This document shows, in pieces, positions 7,662-16,524 of a stretch of 64,000 bases of DNA. Position numbers and translations under genes: made by a program. The notes under the pieces were generated by a model. The model searched no databases. It was not told where the DNA came from and was given only the letters and a program-made list of their open reading frames with translations. The DNA is from Aldehydirespirator sp963662645 (GTDB taxonomy: Bacteria; Actinomycetota; Acidimicrobiia; Acidimicrobiales; Aldehydirespiratoraceae): the NCBI GenBank assembly GCA_963662645.2, contig OY759762.1:2356001-2420000 (forward strand). The letters are read 5' to 3'. Numbering within the stretch: position 1 is the first letter of the stretch; each line of letters begins with the position of its first letter.

Positions 7662-9770
7662 TCATGGTCTCCTGTTCAGGATGTAGGCGCCGTAGCCCTG
7701 GAGTTCCGCCGTCCAGCCCGGCGATACGACGACGGTGCACAGGGGCTCGCGAACGAGGGCCGGACCGGCCAGCGGTACGCCCACCGGGGCCGTCGCGCCG
7801 TCGAAAACGCCGACCTCCACCGGATCGTCGGCCCCGAGGCGCAGCTCGCGGGCTTCGACGCGGTGCCATTCCGAAGACGAGCCGAGCTCCCAGTCGATCT
7901 CGGGCAGCGGGCGGTGTACCCGGGCTCTGACCGCCAGGCTCACGAGCTCGCAGGGAGTGTCCGGCTCCGAGTACGCGTAGCGGTTGTGATGGCGGACGTG
8001 GAAGTCCTCGACCGCCGAGGTGAGGGTGTCCTCGTCCACCTTGCCGCTGTCGATCGGCACCATGATTTCCCAGAGCTGCTCCCGATACCGCAGCTCGAAG
8101 CCGTGCTCGACATGGAAGTCGTCCTCCCGATAGCGCAGACCGACGGCGCGGTCGGGCTCGACGTCTCCGAATCCCTCTCCTTGCAGCCGTGCGATCAGAT
8201 CGGCTTCGAGCCGGTCAAGGGCCGCGGCGATGGCGTCGGCGTCGGTCGAGGCGCCGAGCTGGGTCGGAAACGAGCGCCTCATCTCGTATACGACGTCAGT
8301 GACGATGGCGCCCAGCGCGCACAGCGTCGAGGCGGCCTTGGGCACCATGATCTGGGTGATCCCGAGTTCCTCTGCGATGGCGCAGCAGTGCGCCGGGCCG
8401 GATCCTCCGCCCGCGATCAGCACGTAATCGCGGGGATCGCGGCCCTCGGCCACAGTGATGTCGCGCACGGCCTGGGCCAAGTCGATGGTCAGCACCCGGC
8501 GAACCCCGGCGGCGGCATCGCCCCGCTCGATGCCCACCTCGGCGCCGAGGTCGCGCAGAGTGCGAGCCGCGGGGCCCATGCCCAGCGACAGGTCGCCGGC
8601 AATCGGGCCCTCCCCGTAGACGCCGAGCACCAAGTTGGCGTCGGTGACGGTCGGATCGGTGCCGCCGAGGCCGTAGCAGGCCGGACCGGGCACCGCGCCC
8701 GCGCTGCCGGGCCCCACCCGCAGGATGCCGGCGTCGACCCGGGCGATGGAGCCGCCGCCGCCGCCGACCGAATGGACGTCGACCATGGGCAACCCCACCC
8801 TCACCCCGTCCACGGTCACCGGCCGCGTCTGGCGGACGGTGCCATCGGTGACGACGCTGGCGTCGAAGCTGGTGCCGCCCATGTCGATGCAGATGGCGTT
8901 GCGGTGACCGGCGGCGGCGGCGAAGAACTGGGCCACCGACGGGCCCGCGGCGGGCCCCGACAGCAGGGTGCGCACCGGCACCCTGGTCACCTCGTCGGCA
9001 TGGGCGACACCGCCGTGGCTCTGCAGGAAGAGGACCGATCCGGTCATTCCCTCGGCCCGCAGCAGCCGCTCCAGCTGGTCGAGATAGCCGACGACGCGAG
9101 GGCCGATATAGGCGTTGAGCACGGTGGTGCTCACCCGGTCGTACTCGCGCATCTCCGGCAGCACGTCCCAGGACGTCGTTACGAACGCTCCGGGCATCGC
9201 CCGCGCGCAGATGTCGGCGGCTCGCTGCTCATGGTCGGGATGCAGGAACGACCACAGAAAGCAGACGGCCACCGCTTCGATGCCCTCGGCCGAGAAGTGC
9301 TCGCAGGCGGAGTGAACGTCGCGCTCGGCCAGCGGCGTCACCACCTGGCCGCGGCCGTCGACCCGCTCGCGCACCCCCAGGCGGTGCCGGCGGGGCACCA
9401 GAGGCTGTGGCGGGGGCAGGTCGAGCTCGTAGCGCTCCTCCTTGTAGCCGACCCGCATCTCGAGCACGTCGCGGAAGCCGCTGGTGCAAAGCAGGCCCGT
9501 CTTGGCGCCGGTTCGGGTGATGAGCGTGTTGATCCCCATCGTCGTGCCGTGCACGACGGTCGCACCGCCCAGCAGTCGAGCGGTGTCGGTGCCCACCGCG
9601 GCGGCGAACTGGCGGATGCCCTCCAGCACCGCGCCCGCAGGGTCGCGGGGATTGGAAGGCGTCTTGATCGTCAGCAGCCGGTTGCGTTCGTCGAGTCCCA
9701 CGACATCGGTGAAAGTGCCGCCGACGTCGACGCCGATCACCGCCGACGCCGTGGCCGCGGTCGGGGTCAT
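7662..9770 (-). CDS. hyuA: Hydantoinase/oxoprolinase family subunit A (ATP-dependent N-methylhydantoinase A-like)
   Basis: 702 aa, normal family length. The N-terminal actin-like ATPase begins IGVDVGGTFTDVVGLDE. A second phosphate-binding motif CIDMGGTSFDASVV lies near residue 295. The glycine-rich segment YVLIAGGGSGPAHC near residue 455 is also typical. HyuA-type proteins pair with HyuB to open hydantoin or oxoproline rings with ATP hydrolysis. The ATG at 9770 lies in an ATGA overlap with a 15-codon mini-ORF (9767-9814), which itself follows the hyuB stop by three bases. Longer upstream reading frames are shadows of hyuB. The substrate (hydantoin, N-methylhydantoin, 5-oxoproline, acetone-type) is not decidable. 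Confidence 0.9.
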   Translation of the reverse strand: MTPTAATASAVIGVDVGGTFTDVVGLDERNRLLTIKTPSNPRDPAGAVLEGIRQFAAAVGTDTARLLGGATVVHGTTMGINTLITRTGAKTGLLCTSGFRDVLEMRVGYKEERYELDLPPPQPLVPRRHRLGVRERVDGRGQVVTPLAERDVHSACEHFSAEGIEAVAVCFLWSFLHPDHEQRAADICARAMPGAFVTTSWDVLPEMREYDRVSTTVLNAYIGPRVVGYLDQLERLLRAEGMTGSVLFLQSHGGVAHADEVTRVPVRTLLSGPAAGPSVAQFFAAAAGHRNAICIDMGGTSFDASVVTDGTVRQTRPVTVDGVRVGLPMVDVHSVGGGGGSIARVDAGILRVGPGSAGAVPGPACYGLGGTDPTVTDANLVLGVYGEGPIAGDLSLGMGPAARTLRDLGAEVGIERGDAAAGVRRVLTIDLAQAVRDITVAEGRDPRDYVLIAGGGSGPAHCCAIAEELGITQIMVPKAASTLCALGAIVTDVVYEMRRSFPTQLGASTDADAIAAALDRLEADLIARLQGEGFGDVEPDRAVGLRYREDDFHVEHGFELRYREQLWEIMVPIDSGKVDEDTLTSAVEDFHVRHHNRYAYSEPDTPCELVSLAVRARVHRPLPEIDWELGSSSEWHRVEARELRLGADDPVEVGVFDGATAPVGVPLAGPALVREPLCTVVVSPGWTAELQGYGAYILNRRP

Positions 9771-9814
9771 CGCCCGGCCCTCACGGCCGACGGGGCGACC
9801 GCGGCCGGGGTCAT
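9767..9814 (-). CDS. 15-codon mini-ORF coupling hyuB to hyuA
   Basis: The ATG at 9814 opens MTPAAVAPSAVRAGR and stops at TGA 9769-9767, which overlaps the hyuA ATG (ATGA). Its DNA and peptide echo the hyuA N-terminus MTPTAATASAV, so it looks like a small duplication of the hyuA start that went out of frame. It may act only to carry ribosomes from hyuB (stop at 9818-9820) into hyuA. No evidence of a functional peptide. Confidence 0.35.
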   Translation of the reverse strand: MTPAAVAPSAVRAGR

Positions 9815-9817
9815 CGG

Positions 9818-11584
9818 CTAGCCCTCGGGATCCCAGCCATACACCGTCGCGGCCCTCTCCGGGCTTATGAGCCCGTTGTCGATGTCGGCCTGCAACGCGG
9901 CACGATCGCGTCGGCGCGGGTCGCCGATGCCGCCCCCGCCCGGGCTCTCGCTCACCAGGACCTCGCCCGCGTGGAGGTCGATGACGGTGTGGGGCACTAT
10001 CGGGCGCAGCGAGCCGGCCGTGTCGCGCACGGAGCGCTCGAACGTGGCCCGCTCGCCCTCGGAATCCTCGGGCACGCCCTGGCCGGGCGGGGCCAGGTGG
10101 TAGCCCTCGCCGATGTTGCTGACCACGATCTTGGGCTCCAGCGGCTCCATCTCCAGCGCCACGCCGAAGCCGCCCCGCCACTGGCCGGGCCCCTCGGAGT
10201 CGGGCCGGAACTCGAACCGGTGGATCCGCATGGGGATGCGAAACTCGATCTCCTCCACGTTTCCGGTGCGCATCCCGCCGAACGTGCACTGCGGGCTGCA
10301 GCACGACCAGCCGTCGGTGCGCCACATGGCGCCCGCCCCGCCGATCCCCGACATCGTGGACAGGTGCGAGAAGCGCTCGCCGGTGCGCGAGTCGAGGCCC
10401 GCGAAGGTCGAGCCGCAGAAGTGCGACCAGCCCGCCACCGCCCGCTCCGGGGCCGCCTTGGCCAGCGCCGACTCGACCGCCTCCATGATGTTGTCGAAGG
10501 GAGTGGAGGTCGCCATCGACGACGGGGTCGGCTCCACCGCGTTCACGATCGAGCCCGGCGGCCCGAGGTCTATGTCGACGCAGCGGTACACGCCCCCGTT
10601 GTGTGGGGTGTCCTGGGGAAACACGGTGAGAAGGCCGGCATAGATCGCCGATATCGAGTTGCCGAAGTAGCTGTTCATGTAGCGGTCGATCTGAGGGGAG
10701 CCCCGCAGCGACACCGCGAGCGTGTCGCCCTCCACGGCGATCTTCGACCAGATATCGAGGGGCTCGCGGCCCGCGGGGTTCTCCAGGAAGGCGTGGCCCG
10801 AATAGACGCCGTCGGGCAGCGAGCCGATGGCTTGGCGGGCCATGCGCTCGCCCCGGTCGAGCAGAGCCGTCATGCCCTCGCGTAGCGCGGCCGTCCCCAG
10901 CGACTTGCTGAGCGCCTCGAGGCGGCGCTGGGCGACCCGCAGCGCCCCGAGCTGCGCGCCCATGTCGCCGCGGTGGGCCTCGGGAGTGCGCAGGTTCAGA
11001 AGCAGCATCGTCAGCACGTCCCGGCGCAGCTGCCCCCGCTCCCAGATCTTCAGCGGCGAAATGCGGATCCCCTCGGCGTAGATCTCCCGGGCCAGGGGGT
11101 TGTAGCCCCCGGCCACCGGCCCGCCCGAGTCCGACACGTGCGCTCGCGTCCCCACCCAGGCCGCCAGGTCGCCTTCGAGGTACACCGGCTTGAACATGGT
11201 CATGTCGGCCTGATGCCCGCCGCCGTAGGTCGGGTCGTTGACGTAGATCACGTCTCCCTCGGCGATGTCGCCGTCGAAGAAGCGGATGACCTCGCCCAGG
11301 GCCACCTGCATCGACCCGAGATGCACCGGTTGGTCGTCGCCCTGTATGACCTGCTCGCCGCGGGTGTCGAAGATGGAGTTGGAGAAGTCGGTGGAGATGG
11401 CGATGATCGGGGACCGGCCCGACCGCACCAGGACCTCGCGCATCTCCCGGATGGCCGACTGGAGCCCTCCCTCGAGCACCGCGAGCGTGATCGGGTCGAT
11501 CACGGTTCGGCCTCGATCGGGCTGCGGGGCCTCGGCGCCGGCGTCCGCTGGGCCGGAGGTAGCCGCACCCGGCGTGTCCCTCAC
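9818..11584 (-). CDS. hyuB: Hydantoinase/oxoprolinase family subunit B (HyuB-like)
   Basis: 588 aa. It shows the family signature IREMREVLVRSGRSPIIAISTDFSNSIFDTRGE near the N-terminus, then HLGSMQVAL and YVNDPTYGGGHQADMTMFKPVY (a metal/active-site region of HyuB) and the C-terminal GGGGIGDPRRRD end. The GTG at 11584 overlaps the upstream stop as GTGA and adds a 27-residue Ala/Pro-rich leader. The GTG at 11503 (VIDPITLAVLEGG) is the start expected from family alignments. Both share the frame. It forms a complex with HyuA encoded just downstream. Confidence 0.88.
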   Translation of the reverse strand: MRDTPGAATSGPADAGAEAPQPDRGRTVIDPITLAVLEGGLQSAIREMREVLVRSGRSPIIAISTDFSNSIFDTRGEQVIQGDDQPVHLGSMQVALGEVIRFFDGDIAEGDVIYVNDPTYGGGHQADMTMFKPVYLEGDLAAWVGTRAHVSDSGGPVAGGYNPLAREIYAEGIRISPLKIWERGQLRRDVLTMLLLNLRTPEAHRGDMGAQLGALRVAQRRLEALSKSLGTAALREGMTALLDRGERMARQAIGSLPDGVYSGHAFLENPAGREPLDIWSKIAVEGDTLAVSLRGSPQIDRYMNSYFGNSISAIYAGLLTVFPQDTPHNGGVYRCVDIDLGPPGSIVNAVEPTPSSMATSTPFDNIMEAVESALAKAAPERAVAGWSHFCGSTFAGLDSRTGERFSHLSTMSGIGGAGAMWRTDGWSCCSPQCTFGGMRTGNVEEIEFRIPMRIHRFEFRPDSEGPGQWRGGFGVALEMEPLEPKIVVSNIGEGYHLAPPGQGVPEDSEGERATFERSVRDTAGSLRPIVPHTVIDLHAGEVLVSESPGGGGIGDPRRRDRAALQADIDNGLISPERAATVYGWDPEG

Positions 11585-13008
11585 GCCTGGGTTCCGAGCA
11601 GAGCGGTGAGGGTGTGTATGTCGTCGCTGTCCTCGAGGGTCATCACCGCGTCCTCGATCCGGGCTCCGGCTTCGGCGCCGATCGTCCGGGCGGCGTTGTC
11701 GAGGTACTTCGCCTCGATCTCTGCGAAGTCGAGGTTGCCCGCGAAGTTGCGGTTGCGCAGCGTGTCGCCGGCCTCGGTCTCCACCACGAGCTCGCCGTCG
11801 TAGGAGTCGGGGAACTTGCTGTCGCGGTAGGGCTCGTAGGAGATCCGCCTCGCCATCGCGTGGACCCGCGGGTCGCGCACCACGTCGTCGCTGAGCTGCT
11901 CCTCGGTGAAGCCGCCGTGCAGGATGGCCGCGGCCAGCACGAAGGGGAGGCTCTCCTGGGCGTCGTGGCCGTTGAGGGGGGCCACCCGGCGGTCCACGGG
12001 CTCGCAGACCGTGGCGATGACGCCCTCGGGCACCAGGCAGGTGACCTTGGCGATATCGTCCAGGACCAGGCCGTGATGGGCTTCGAGCTCGAAGAGCGCC
12101 TTGAGGAACGCCTGGCTGAAGTGGCAAACCGGGTACTGCTTGGCCGCGATGCGCAGCACTTCCCACTCGCTTCCGAGAGTCGCGAAGAACTCGGGCCGAA
12201 GCTCGCGCTGCGGCTCTCGCAAGTGCGTCTGGTACAGCCCGTAGTCGCCTTCATACACAGTCGAGGGGCCCCTGAACCCGGCCGCGGCCAGGAAGGCTGC
12301 CGACACGCCGCTATGGGCGGACCAGGCACCGTGCACGTTCTTGGTCCAGGCGCCGGCTTCCAAGAACTCCAACAGTCCGGCGGCGAAGCTGCCCGCCACG
12401 CCCTGGGCCGAGGCGATGTCGGCCGCCGGCAGGCCCATCAGGTGGGCCGCACCCGCCGCGCTGCCGAATGTCGTCGCCACGCCGGTAGGGGCGAAGCCGG
12501 CTTGGTGAATCCCGTCTCGCGCCGCGGCGGCCACCCGGGCCGCGACTTCGAGGGTTACCACGTAGCCGAGCAGGAAGTCCGCGCCGGAGCGCCCCAAGTC
12601 CTCGGCGACGGCCAATGAGCTGGGAAAGGCGCTGGCGGAGGCATGGAAGGCGCCCTCGAGGTGGGTGTCGTCCCAGTCGAGGGCCCCGACGAGCAGTCCG
12701 TTGGCGAAGGCGGCGTCGCGGGCCGCGACCCGCCGGTCCGAGCCGATGATCGTGCACGTCCCGGTCCCGGTGCCTCCCATGGCTGCCAGGGCTCGGGCCC
12801 CGACCGCGGCCAGGTCTCCGCGGGCCGCGACCAAGGCCAGTCCCACGCAGTCGAGGGCCAGCTCCTTGGTCCGCTGCACGACGGGCGCAGGCAGGTCCTC
12901 GAAGACGACGGAAGCCGCGAACTCGCCGACGGTCTCAGCAAGAGTGGCCGCCGCGGCGCGGCCCCCGCCTCCCGCAGTTGCAGAGCCAGGAGCCGAAGAG
13001 CTTGTCAT
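11581..13008 (-). CDS. MmgE/PrpD family protein, copy 2
   Basis: 475 aa. It has the family's two-domain layout: ANGLLVGALDWDDTHLEGAFHAS holds the conserved D-W-D-D-T active-site segment near residue 105, and IAAKQYPVCHFSQAFL gives the K-x-Y-P...H element near residue 285. The start ATG at 13008 is preceded by AAAAGGAGG. First gene of the four-gene minus operon (MmgE, HyuB, HyuA, MmgE). A promoter and palindromic operator lie at 13040-13068. Its N-terminal 25 residues are Gly/Ala-rich. Confidence 0.87.
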   Translation of the reverse strand: MTSSSAPGSATAGGGGRAAAATLAETVGEFAASVVFEDLPAPVVQRTKELALDCVGLALVAARGDLAAVGARALAAMGGTGTGTCTIIGSDRRVAARDAAFANGLLVGALDWDDTHLEGAFHASASAFPSSLAVAEDLGRSGADFLLGYVVTLEVAARVAAAARDGIHQAGFAPTGVATTFGSAAGAAHLMGLPAADIASAQGVAGSFAAGLLEFLEAGAWTKNVHGAWSAHSGVSAAFLAAAGFRGPSTVYEGDYGLYQTHLREPQRELRPEFFATLGSEWEVLRIAAKQYPVCHFSQAFLKALFELEAHHGLVLDDIAKVTCLVPEGVIATVCEPVDRRVAPLNGHDAQESLPFVLAAAILHGGFTEEQLSDDVVRDPRVHAMARRISYEPYRDSKFPDSYDGELVVETEAGDTLRNRNFAGNLDFAEIEAKYLDNAARTIGAEAGARIEDAVMTLEDSDDIHTLTALLGTQA

Positions 13009-13039
13009 CGCTGGCCTCCTTTTGAGGGGACTCGCCGCG

Positions 13040-13068
13040 ACCCTAGATCAATCGTCAGACGTATTCAA
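13040..13068 (-). promoter_or_regulatory. Promoter with GTCTGAC palindrome, upstream of the MmgE-HyuBA operon
   Basis: On the minus strand, -35 TTGAAT (13068-13063), a 17-bp spacer and -10 TAGGGT (13045-13040). The palindrome CGTC-A-GACG is at 13053-13061 inside the spacer. The -35 overlaps the end of the preceding AMP-ligase gene. Confidence 0.6.
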
Positions 13069-14648
13069 GAGGAAGCAGGCGTTGACATCGACCCTGGACT
13101 CGCCGGGTTTGACAGCAATTGCTCGCGCAGTTGCCGCTTGAGGATCTTGCCCGCGGCGTTGCGGGGGAGTTCCTCAACCGTTACGTACCGCCGCGGGATC
13201 TTGTGCCTGGACAGCAGCCCGCGGCACAGAGCGTCGAGTTCGCCGTCGGGCACAGCGACGCCCGGCGCCGTCACCAGAACCGCGGTGACGGCCTCGCCCC
13301 AATCGTCCGACGGCAGGCCGACCACCGCCACATCCCGCACCTCGCGGTGGCGGATGATCACCTCCTCGACCTCCCGGGGGTACACGTTCACGCCGCCGGT
13401 GATGATCAGGTCCTTCTTGCGATCCACGATGTAGATGAAGTCCTCGTCGTCGGCCACAGCTATGTCGCCAGCCGAGAAGAAGCCGTCCTCGGTGGTCGCC
13501 GCCTCCGTCGCGTCGGGATCTTGGTAGTAGCCGTTCATCAGGAACGGCGACCGCGAGTACAGCTCGCCGGGCGTGCCGGCGGGAACGGGGTTGTGGTCGG
13601 CGTCGAGAAGGCGGACCTCGTTCATGAACCAGGGCGGCCCGACGCTCAGCTGCTTGCGGCGCTGATCCTCGGGACGCAGGTTCGTCACCACGGCGGCCTC
13701 CGTCGATCCGTACAGCTCGTGCAGTCCCGCGCCGGGGAAGGCGTCCAACGTCCACAGCTTCAGATCATGGGGGAAGGCGGCCGCATTGAAGTACATGGTC
13801 TCGAGGCTGGAGAGGTCGAAGCGGCCGATCGAGGCCTCCCCGAGATCGCGGATGATGCGGGCATGGGTGGGCACGAGGAAAGTCGAGTGGATCCTGTGCC
13901 GCTCCACCAGAGTCAGGAACAGCTCCGGGTCGAATGCGCCGAGCATCGCCAGGGTGCCGCCGGAGTGCAGAGCGGCATAGGCGAAGGCGAATCCGCCGCC
14001 GTGATGCATCGGCGAGACGGCCATCGTGCGGCGTCCCGGCCCGAGCCCCCACTCAAGGGCAGAGCAATAGAATGTCAGGCACCGGGAGCGGTGGCTGATC
14101 ATCACTCCCTTGGCAGCTCCCGTCGTGCCCGATGTGTAGGCGATGACGAACGGGCTGGTCTCGTCGATCCAGAGGAGGGGATCAGCAGCCGGGCTGGCCT
14201 CGAGCGCAGACTCGTAGGACTCGCCGACCGCCGTGCTGCCAATGTCCAGCTGCGCCCGCATCCGGCCCGACGAGGCCGCGGCCGAGGCGGTCTCCGCGAA
14301 CGCACCATCGGCGATCACAGCACGAGCGCCCGAATGGCCCATGATGAACGCCGCCTCGCTGGCGGTCGAGCGTGGATTGATGGGCACCATGACCATGCCC
14401 GCCTTGGCCACTCCCGCCGCCACCTCCGGGTACTCGAGCCGGTTTCCGCAAATGAAGGCGACACGATCGCCGGCCTGCAGGCCCCGGCCCAACAGGGTGT
14501 TGGCGACGCGGCTGGAGCGGTCGTGCAGAGCCGAGTAGGTGAGCGTGCGGTCTCCGTCGATGACCGCGGCGGCCTCGGGCGTGGCCCGGGCGAACTCGCG
14601 GATTCCGTTGGCGATGTTCAAGGGTGCCCCGCCGCTGAGAATCGCCAT
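13065..14648 (-). CDS. AMP-dependent acyl-CoA synthetase/ligase
   Basis: 527 aa class I adenylate-forming enzyme that activates a carboxylic acid as acyl-AMP and then acyl-CoA. Motifs in order: YTSGTTGAAKGV (P-loop, about residue 170), YGSTEAAVV (A5, about 317), SAGDIA (A7), DRKKDLIITGGVNVYP (A8, about 405) and AGKILKRQLR with the catalytic Lys near the C-terminus. Length matches medium/short-chain or aromatic-acid ligases. It diverges from the RidA fusion gene at 14801. No strong ribosome site is seen before ATG 14648. Substrate unknown; the neighbouring hydratase and CoA-transferase genes support carboxylate catabolism. Confidence 0.9.
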   Translation of the reverse strand: MAILSGGAPLNIANGIREFARATPEAAAVIDGDRTLTYSALHDRSSRVANTLLGRGLQAGDRVAFICGNRLEYPEVAAGVAKAGMVMVPINPRSTASEAAFIMGHSGARAVIADGAFAETASAAASSGRMRAQLDIGSTAVGESYESALEASPAADPLLWIDETSPFVIAYTSGTTGAAKGVMISHRSRCLTFYCSALEWGLGPGRRTMAVSPMHHGGGFAFAYAALHSGGTLAMLGAFDPELFLTLVERHRIHSTFLVPTHARIIRDLGEASIGRFDLSSLETMYFNAAAFPHDLKLWTLDAFPGAGLHELYGSTEAAVVTNLRPEDQRRKQLSVGPPWFMNEVRLLDADHNPVPAGTPGELYSRSPFLMNGYYQDPDATEAATTEDGFFSAGDIAVADDEDFIYIVDRKKDLIITGGVNVYPREVEEVIIRHREVRDVAVVGLPSDDWGEAVTAVLVTAPGVAVPDGELDALCRGLLSRHKIPRRYVTVEELPRNAAGKILKRQLREQLLSNPASPGSMSTPASS

Positions 14649-14731
14649 CGAATGTCACCGTCCGGCTCGGGCGAGGCCGATCCGCCTCGCGGGCTGCGCT
14701 AGGACGAGCACGACACCCGTTGCCGCGCCGC

Positions 14732-14760
14732 TTGAATCCTAAAGGTCAGACTCTTAGGAT
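14732..14760 (+). promoter_or_regulatory. Promoter with 21-bp palindromic operator before the triple-RidA operon
   Basis: TTGAAT (14732-14737), a 17-bp spacer and TAGGAT (14755-14760). The inverted repeat CCTAA-N2-GTC-A-GAC-N2-TTAGG spans 14738-14758, is centred on A14748, and fills the spacer. The -10 starts seven bases after the centre, exactly as at 16980, 18241 and 33234. Confidence 0.68.
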
Positions 14761-14800
14761 GCCAGCACGGACCCAGCATGGACCGAGACGGAGCAGCGGG

Positions 14801-16021
14801 ATGCCGCCGACAGCCATCGAGCCTGAACACTTCGACTGGCTCGACTACCGGAAGTACACCTTCTCGCTGGGACTGACGGCAGGCGCCGACGTCTTCCTGT
14901 CCGGACACTCAGCCTCGTGCTACGACCCGAGCGAGGGACGAGTGGTCGTGCGCGGCGGCGTGGCTGAGCAGTGCCGGACTGCCTACGAGAAGATCGGGGC
15001 GCTCCTGGAGGCCTGCGGACTGGGCCCCGCCAGCGTCGTGCACGTAGTCGAGTACGTGGCGGCCGAGGCCGCCGACCGCTACCCGGAGATCGAGGGCGTG
15101 CGGGCCGAGGCCCTCCGGGAGGCCCGACCGGCTGTCAGCACCGTGATCGTCAGCCGGCTCCTGCGCCGCAACGCCTTCGTGGAAATCGAGGTCACGGCCC
15201 GGTCCCACCCCCAGTTCGAGGCATCGGCTGCTTCGGGGGATGCGCCCGGCGACCGCCTGCCATCGACCGACGGAGGCGCGGCCGCGCCTGCCTACGGGCT
15301 GTCGGCGGCAGCCGGCGATGTCGTCTACCTGTCGTCGGTGCTGCCCGTTGATCGGCGCGGCGAACTGGTTGACGGTGGCATCGATGCCCAGGCCGAACAG
15401 ATCTACGACAATGTCGAGAGGCTGCTCGCCGCGGCCGAGATGAGTCCCGCCCATCTGGTCAAGACCCTCGACTACATCTCCATGCAGGGCGTGGCGGACT
15501 ACAAGTTGACGGGACGCGTGCGCCGTGATCGCCTCGGGCCCGTCTATCCGGCTGCCGCGGGAATAGTCACCGACCGGGTGGCCCATCCGGGCGCGCTGCT
15601 GCAGGTGGACTGCATCGCCTCACGGGCCCGGCCGCGCGCCGTCAACCCCGGTTGGGACCGCTACGAGAAGCTGACATACAGCCCGGCGGTGCGTGCCGGT
15701 GACGCACTCTTCCTGTCGGGTCTGGCCGCGCTGGACCCGGCCACGCAGCGAGCGGTTCACGAAGGCGACATCGTCGCCCAGGCCGAGTTCGTCTACGGCA
15801 ACGTCCTCGAAGTAGTGAGAGCCGCCGGGGGTCACACGCACAGCCTCGTGCGCACCGTCGAATACGTGACTGAGGCTGGCTTGGTCGGGTATCGCGGCAC
15901 CGCGCCGGTCAGGGCGGGGCTCTTGTCGGCTCCCTATCCGGCGTCCACCGGCGTGGTGTGTGCCGGGTTGCTGCGACCGGAGTTCGAACTCGAAGTCGAT
16001 GCTCTGGCCGTTCTCAGCTGA
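14801..16021 (+). CDS. Fusion of three RidA/YjgF-like domains
   Basis: 406 aa, about three times the length of a RidA protein (130 aa). Repeat 1 (about residues 15-135): FSLGLTAGADVFLSGHSA ... VSTVIVSRLL, VEIEVTA. Repeat 2 (about 155-270): YGLSAAAGDVVYLSSVLPVD ... YPAAAGIV, LLQVDCIA. Repeat 3 (about 285-405): YSPAVRAGDALFLSGLAALD ... YPASTGVV, ELEVDALA. RidA hydrolyses reactive imines/enamines using a conserved Arg. None of the repeats keeps Arg in the usual PARTTV position, so classic deaminase activity is doubtful. ATG 14801 was chosen because CGGAG lies about seven bases upstream; ATG 14759 overlaps the -10 box. First gene of an operon with two hot-dog hydratases. Confidence 0.82.
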   Translation: MPPTAIEPEHFDWLDYRKYTFSLGLTAGADVFLSGHSASCYDPSEGRVVVRGGVAEQCRTAYEKIGALLEACGLGPASVVHVVEYVAAEAADRYPEIEGVRAEALREARPAVSTVIVSRLLRRNAFVEIEVTARSHPQFEASAASGDAPGDRLPSTDGGAAAPAYGLSAAAGDVVYLSSVLPVDRRGELVDGGIDAQAEQIYDNVERLLAAAEMSPAHLVKTLDYISMQGVADYKLTGRVRRDRLGPVYPAAAGIVTDRVAHPGALLQVDCIASRARPRAVNPGWDRYEKLTYSPAVRAGDALFLSGLAALDPATQRAVHEGDIVAQAEFVYGNVLEVVRAAGGHTHSLVRTVEYVTEAGLVGYRGTAPVRAGLLSAPYPASTGVVCAGLLRPEFELEVDALAVLS

Positions 16022-16524
16022 TGGGAGGGCTGCTGACCGACGCGGTGCGGGCCCAGATCGGGCGCGAGGCGTCGTACACGGCGCCGGAGGAACTCGGCAG
16101 GGCCGCGATCCGCTACTTCGCTCTGGCCATCGGAGACGACAATCCGCTGCGGACCGATGTCGAGCACGCCCGCGGTGCGGGGTACGCCGATGTCGTCGCC
16201 CCGCCGACGCTTGTTTGCGAGTCGAACCAGTACATGGCCGGATCTCCGGACCCGGACGGCTACATCGGACACTCTTGGGACTTGGATGTGCCCGGCACGA
16301 GGCTGTTGCGGGGCGGCAACTCCTATGAGTTCTTCACTCCCGTGTACCCGTTCCACCGGATCACGGCCACATGGCGAATCGTCGACATCACCGAGCGCAC
16401 CTCGTCGCGGGGAGCCGCGATGCTGCTGGTGACGTCCGAGGCGGTCTATACCGATCAGGACGGCCGCCGGCTGGCTCGCAACACCGAGACGATCATTCTC
16501 CAAGAGATCGCACCGGCCCCGTGA
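16021..16524 (+). CDS. FAS1-like / MaoC N-terminal hot-dog dehydratase subunit
   Basis: 167 aa, in a TGATG overlap with the RidA fusion. The sequence YTAPEELGRAAIRYFALAIGDDNPL then APPTLVCESNQY matches the N-terminal, substrate-holding half of two-subunit enoyl-CoA hydratases, which have FAS1-like hot-dog folds. GGNSYEFFTPVYPFHRIT forms the second strand pair. It pairs with the catalytic half encoded immediately downstream. Such heterodimers hydrate bulky enoyl-CoA esters, as in steroid side-chain breakdown. Confidence 0.83.
   Translation: MGGLLTDAVRAQIGREASYTAPEELGRAAIRYFALAIGDDNPLRTDVEHARGAGYADVVAPPTLVCESNQYMAGSPDPDGYIGHSWDLDVPGTRLLRGGNSYEFFTPVYPFHRITATWRIVDITERTSSRGAAMLLVTSEAVYTDQDGRRLARNTETIILQEIAPAP

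Noticed and set aside
7569..9821. 750-codon plus-strand frame opposite hyuA
   Set aside because: Antisense shadow of a gene with clear actin-like ATPase motifs; the product is Arg/His/Gly-rich without any domain, as expected in GC-rich DNA.
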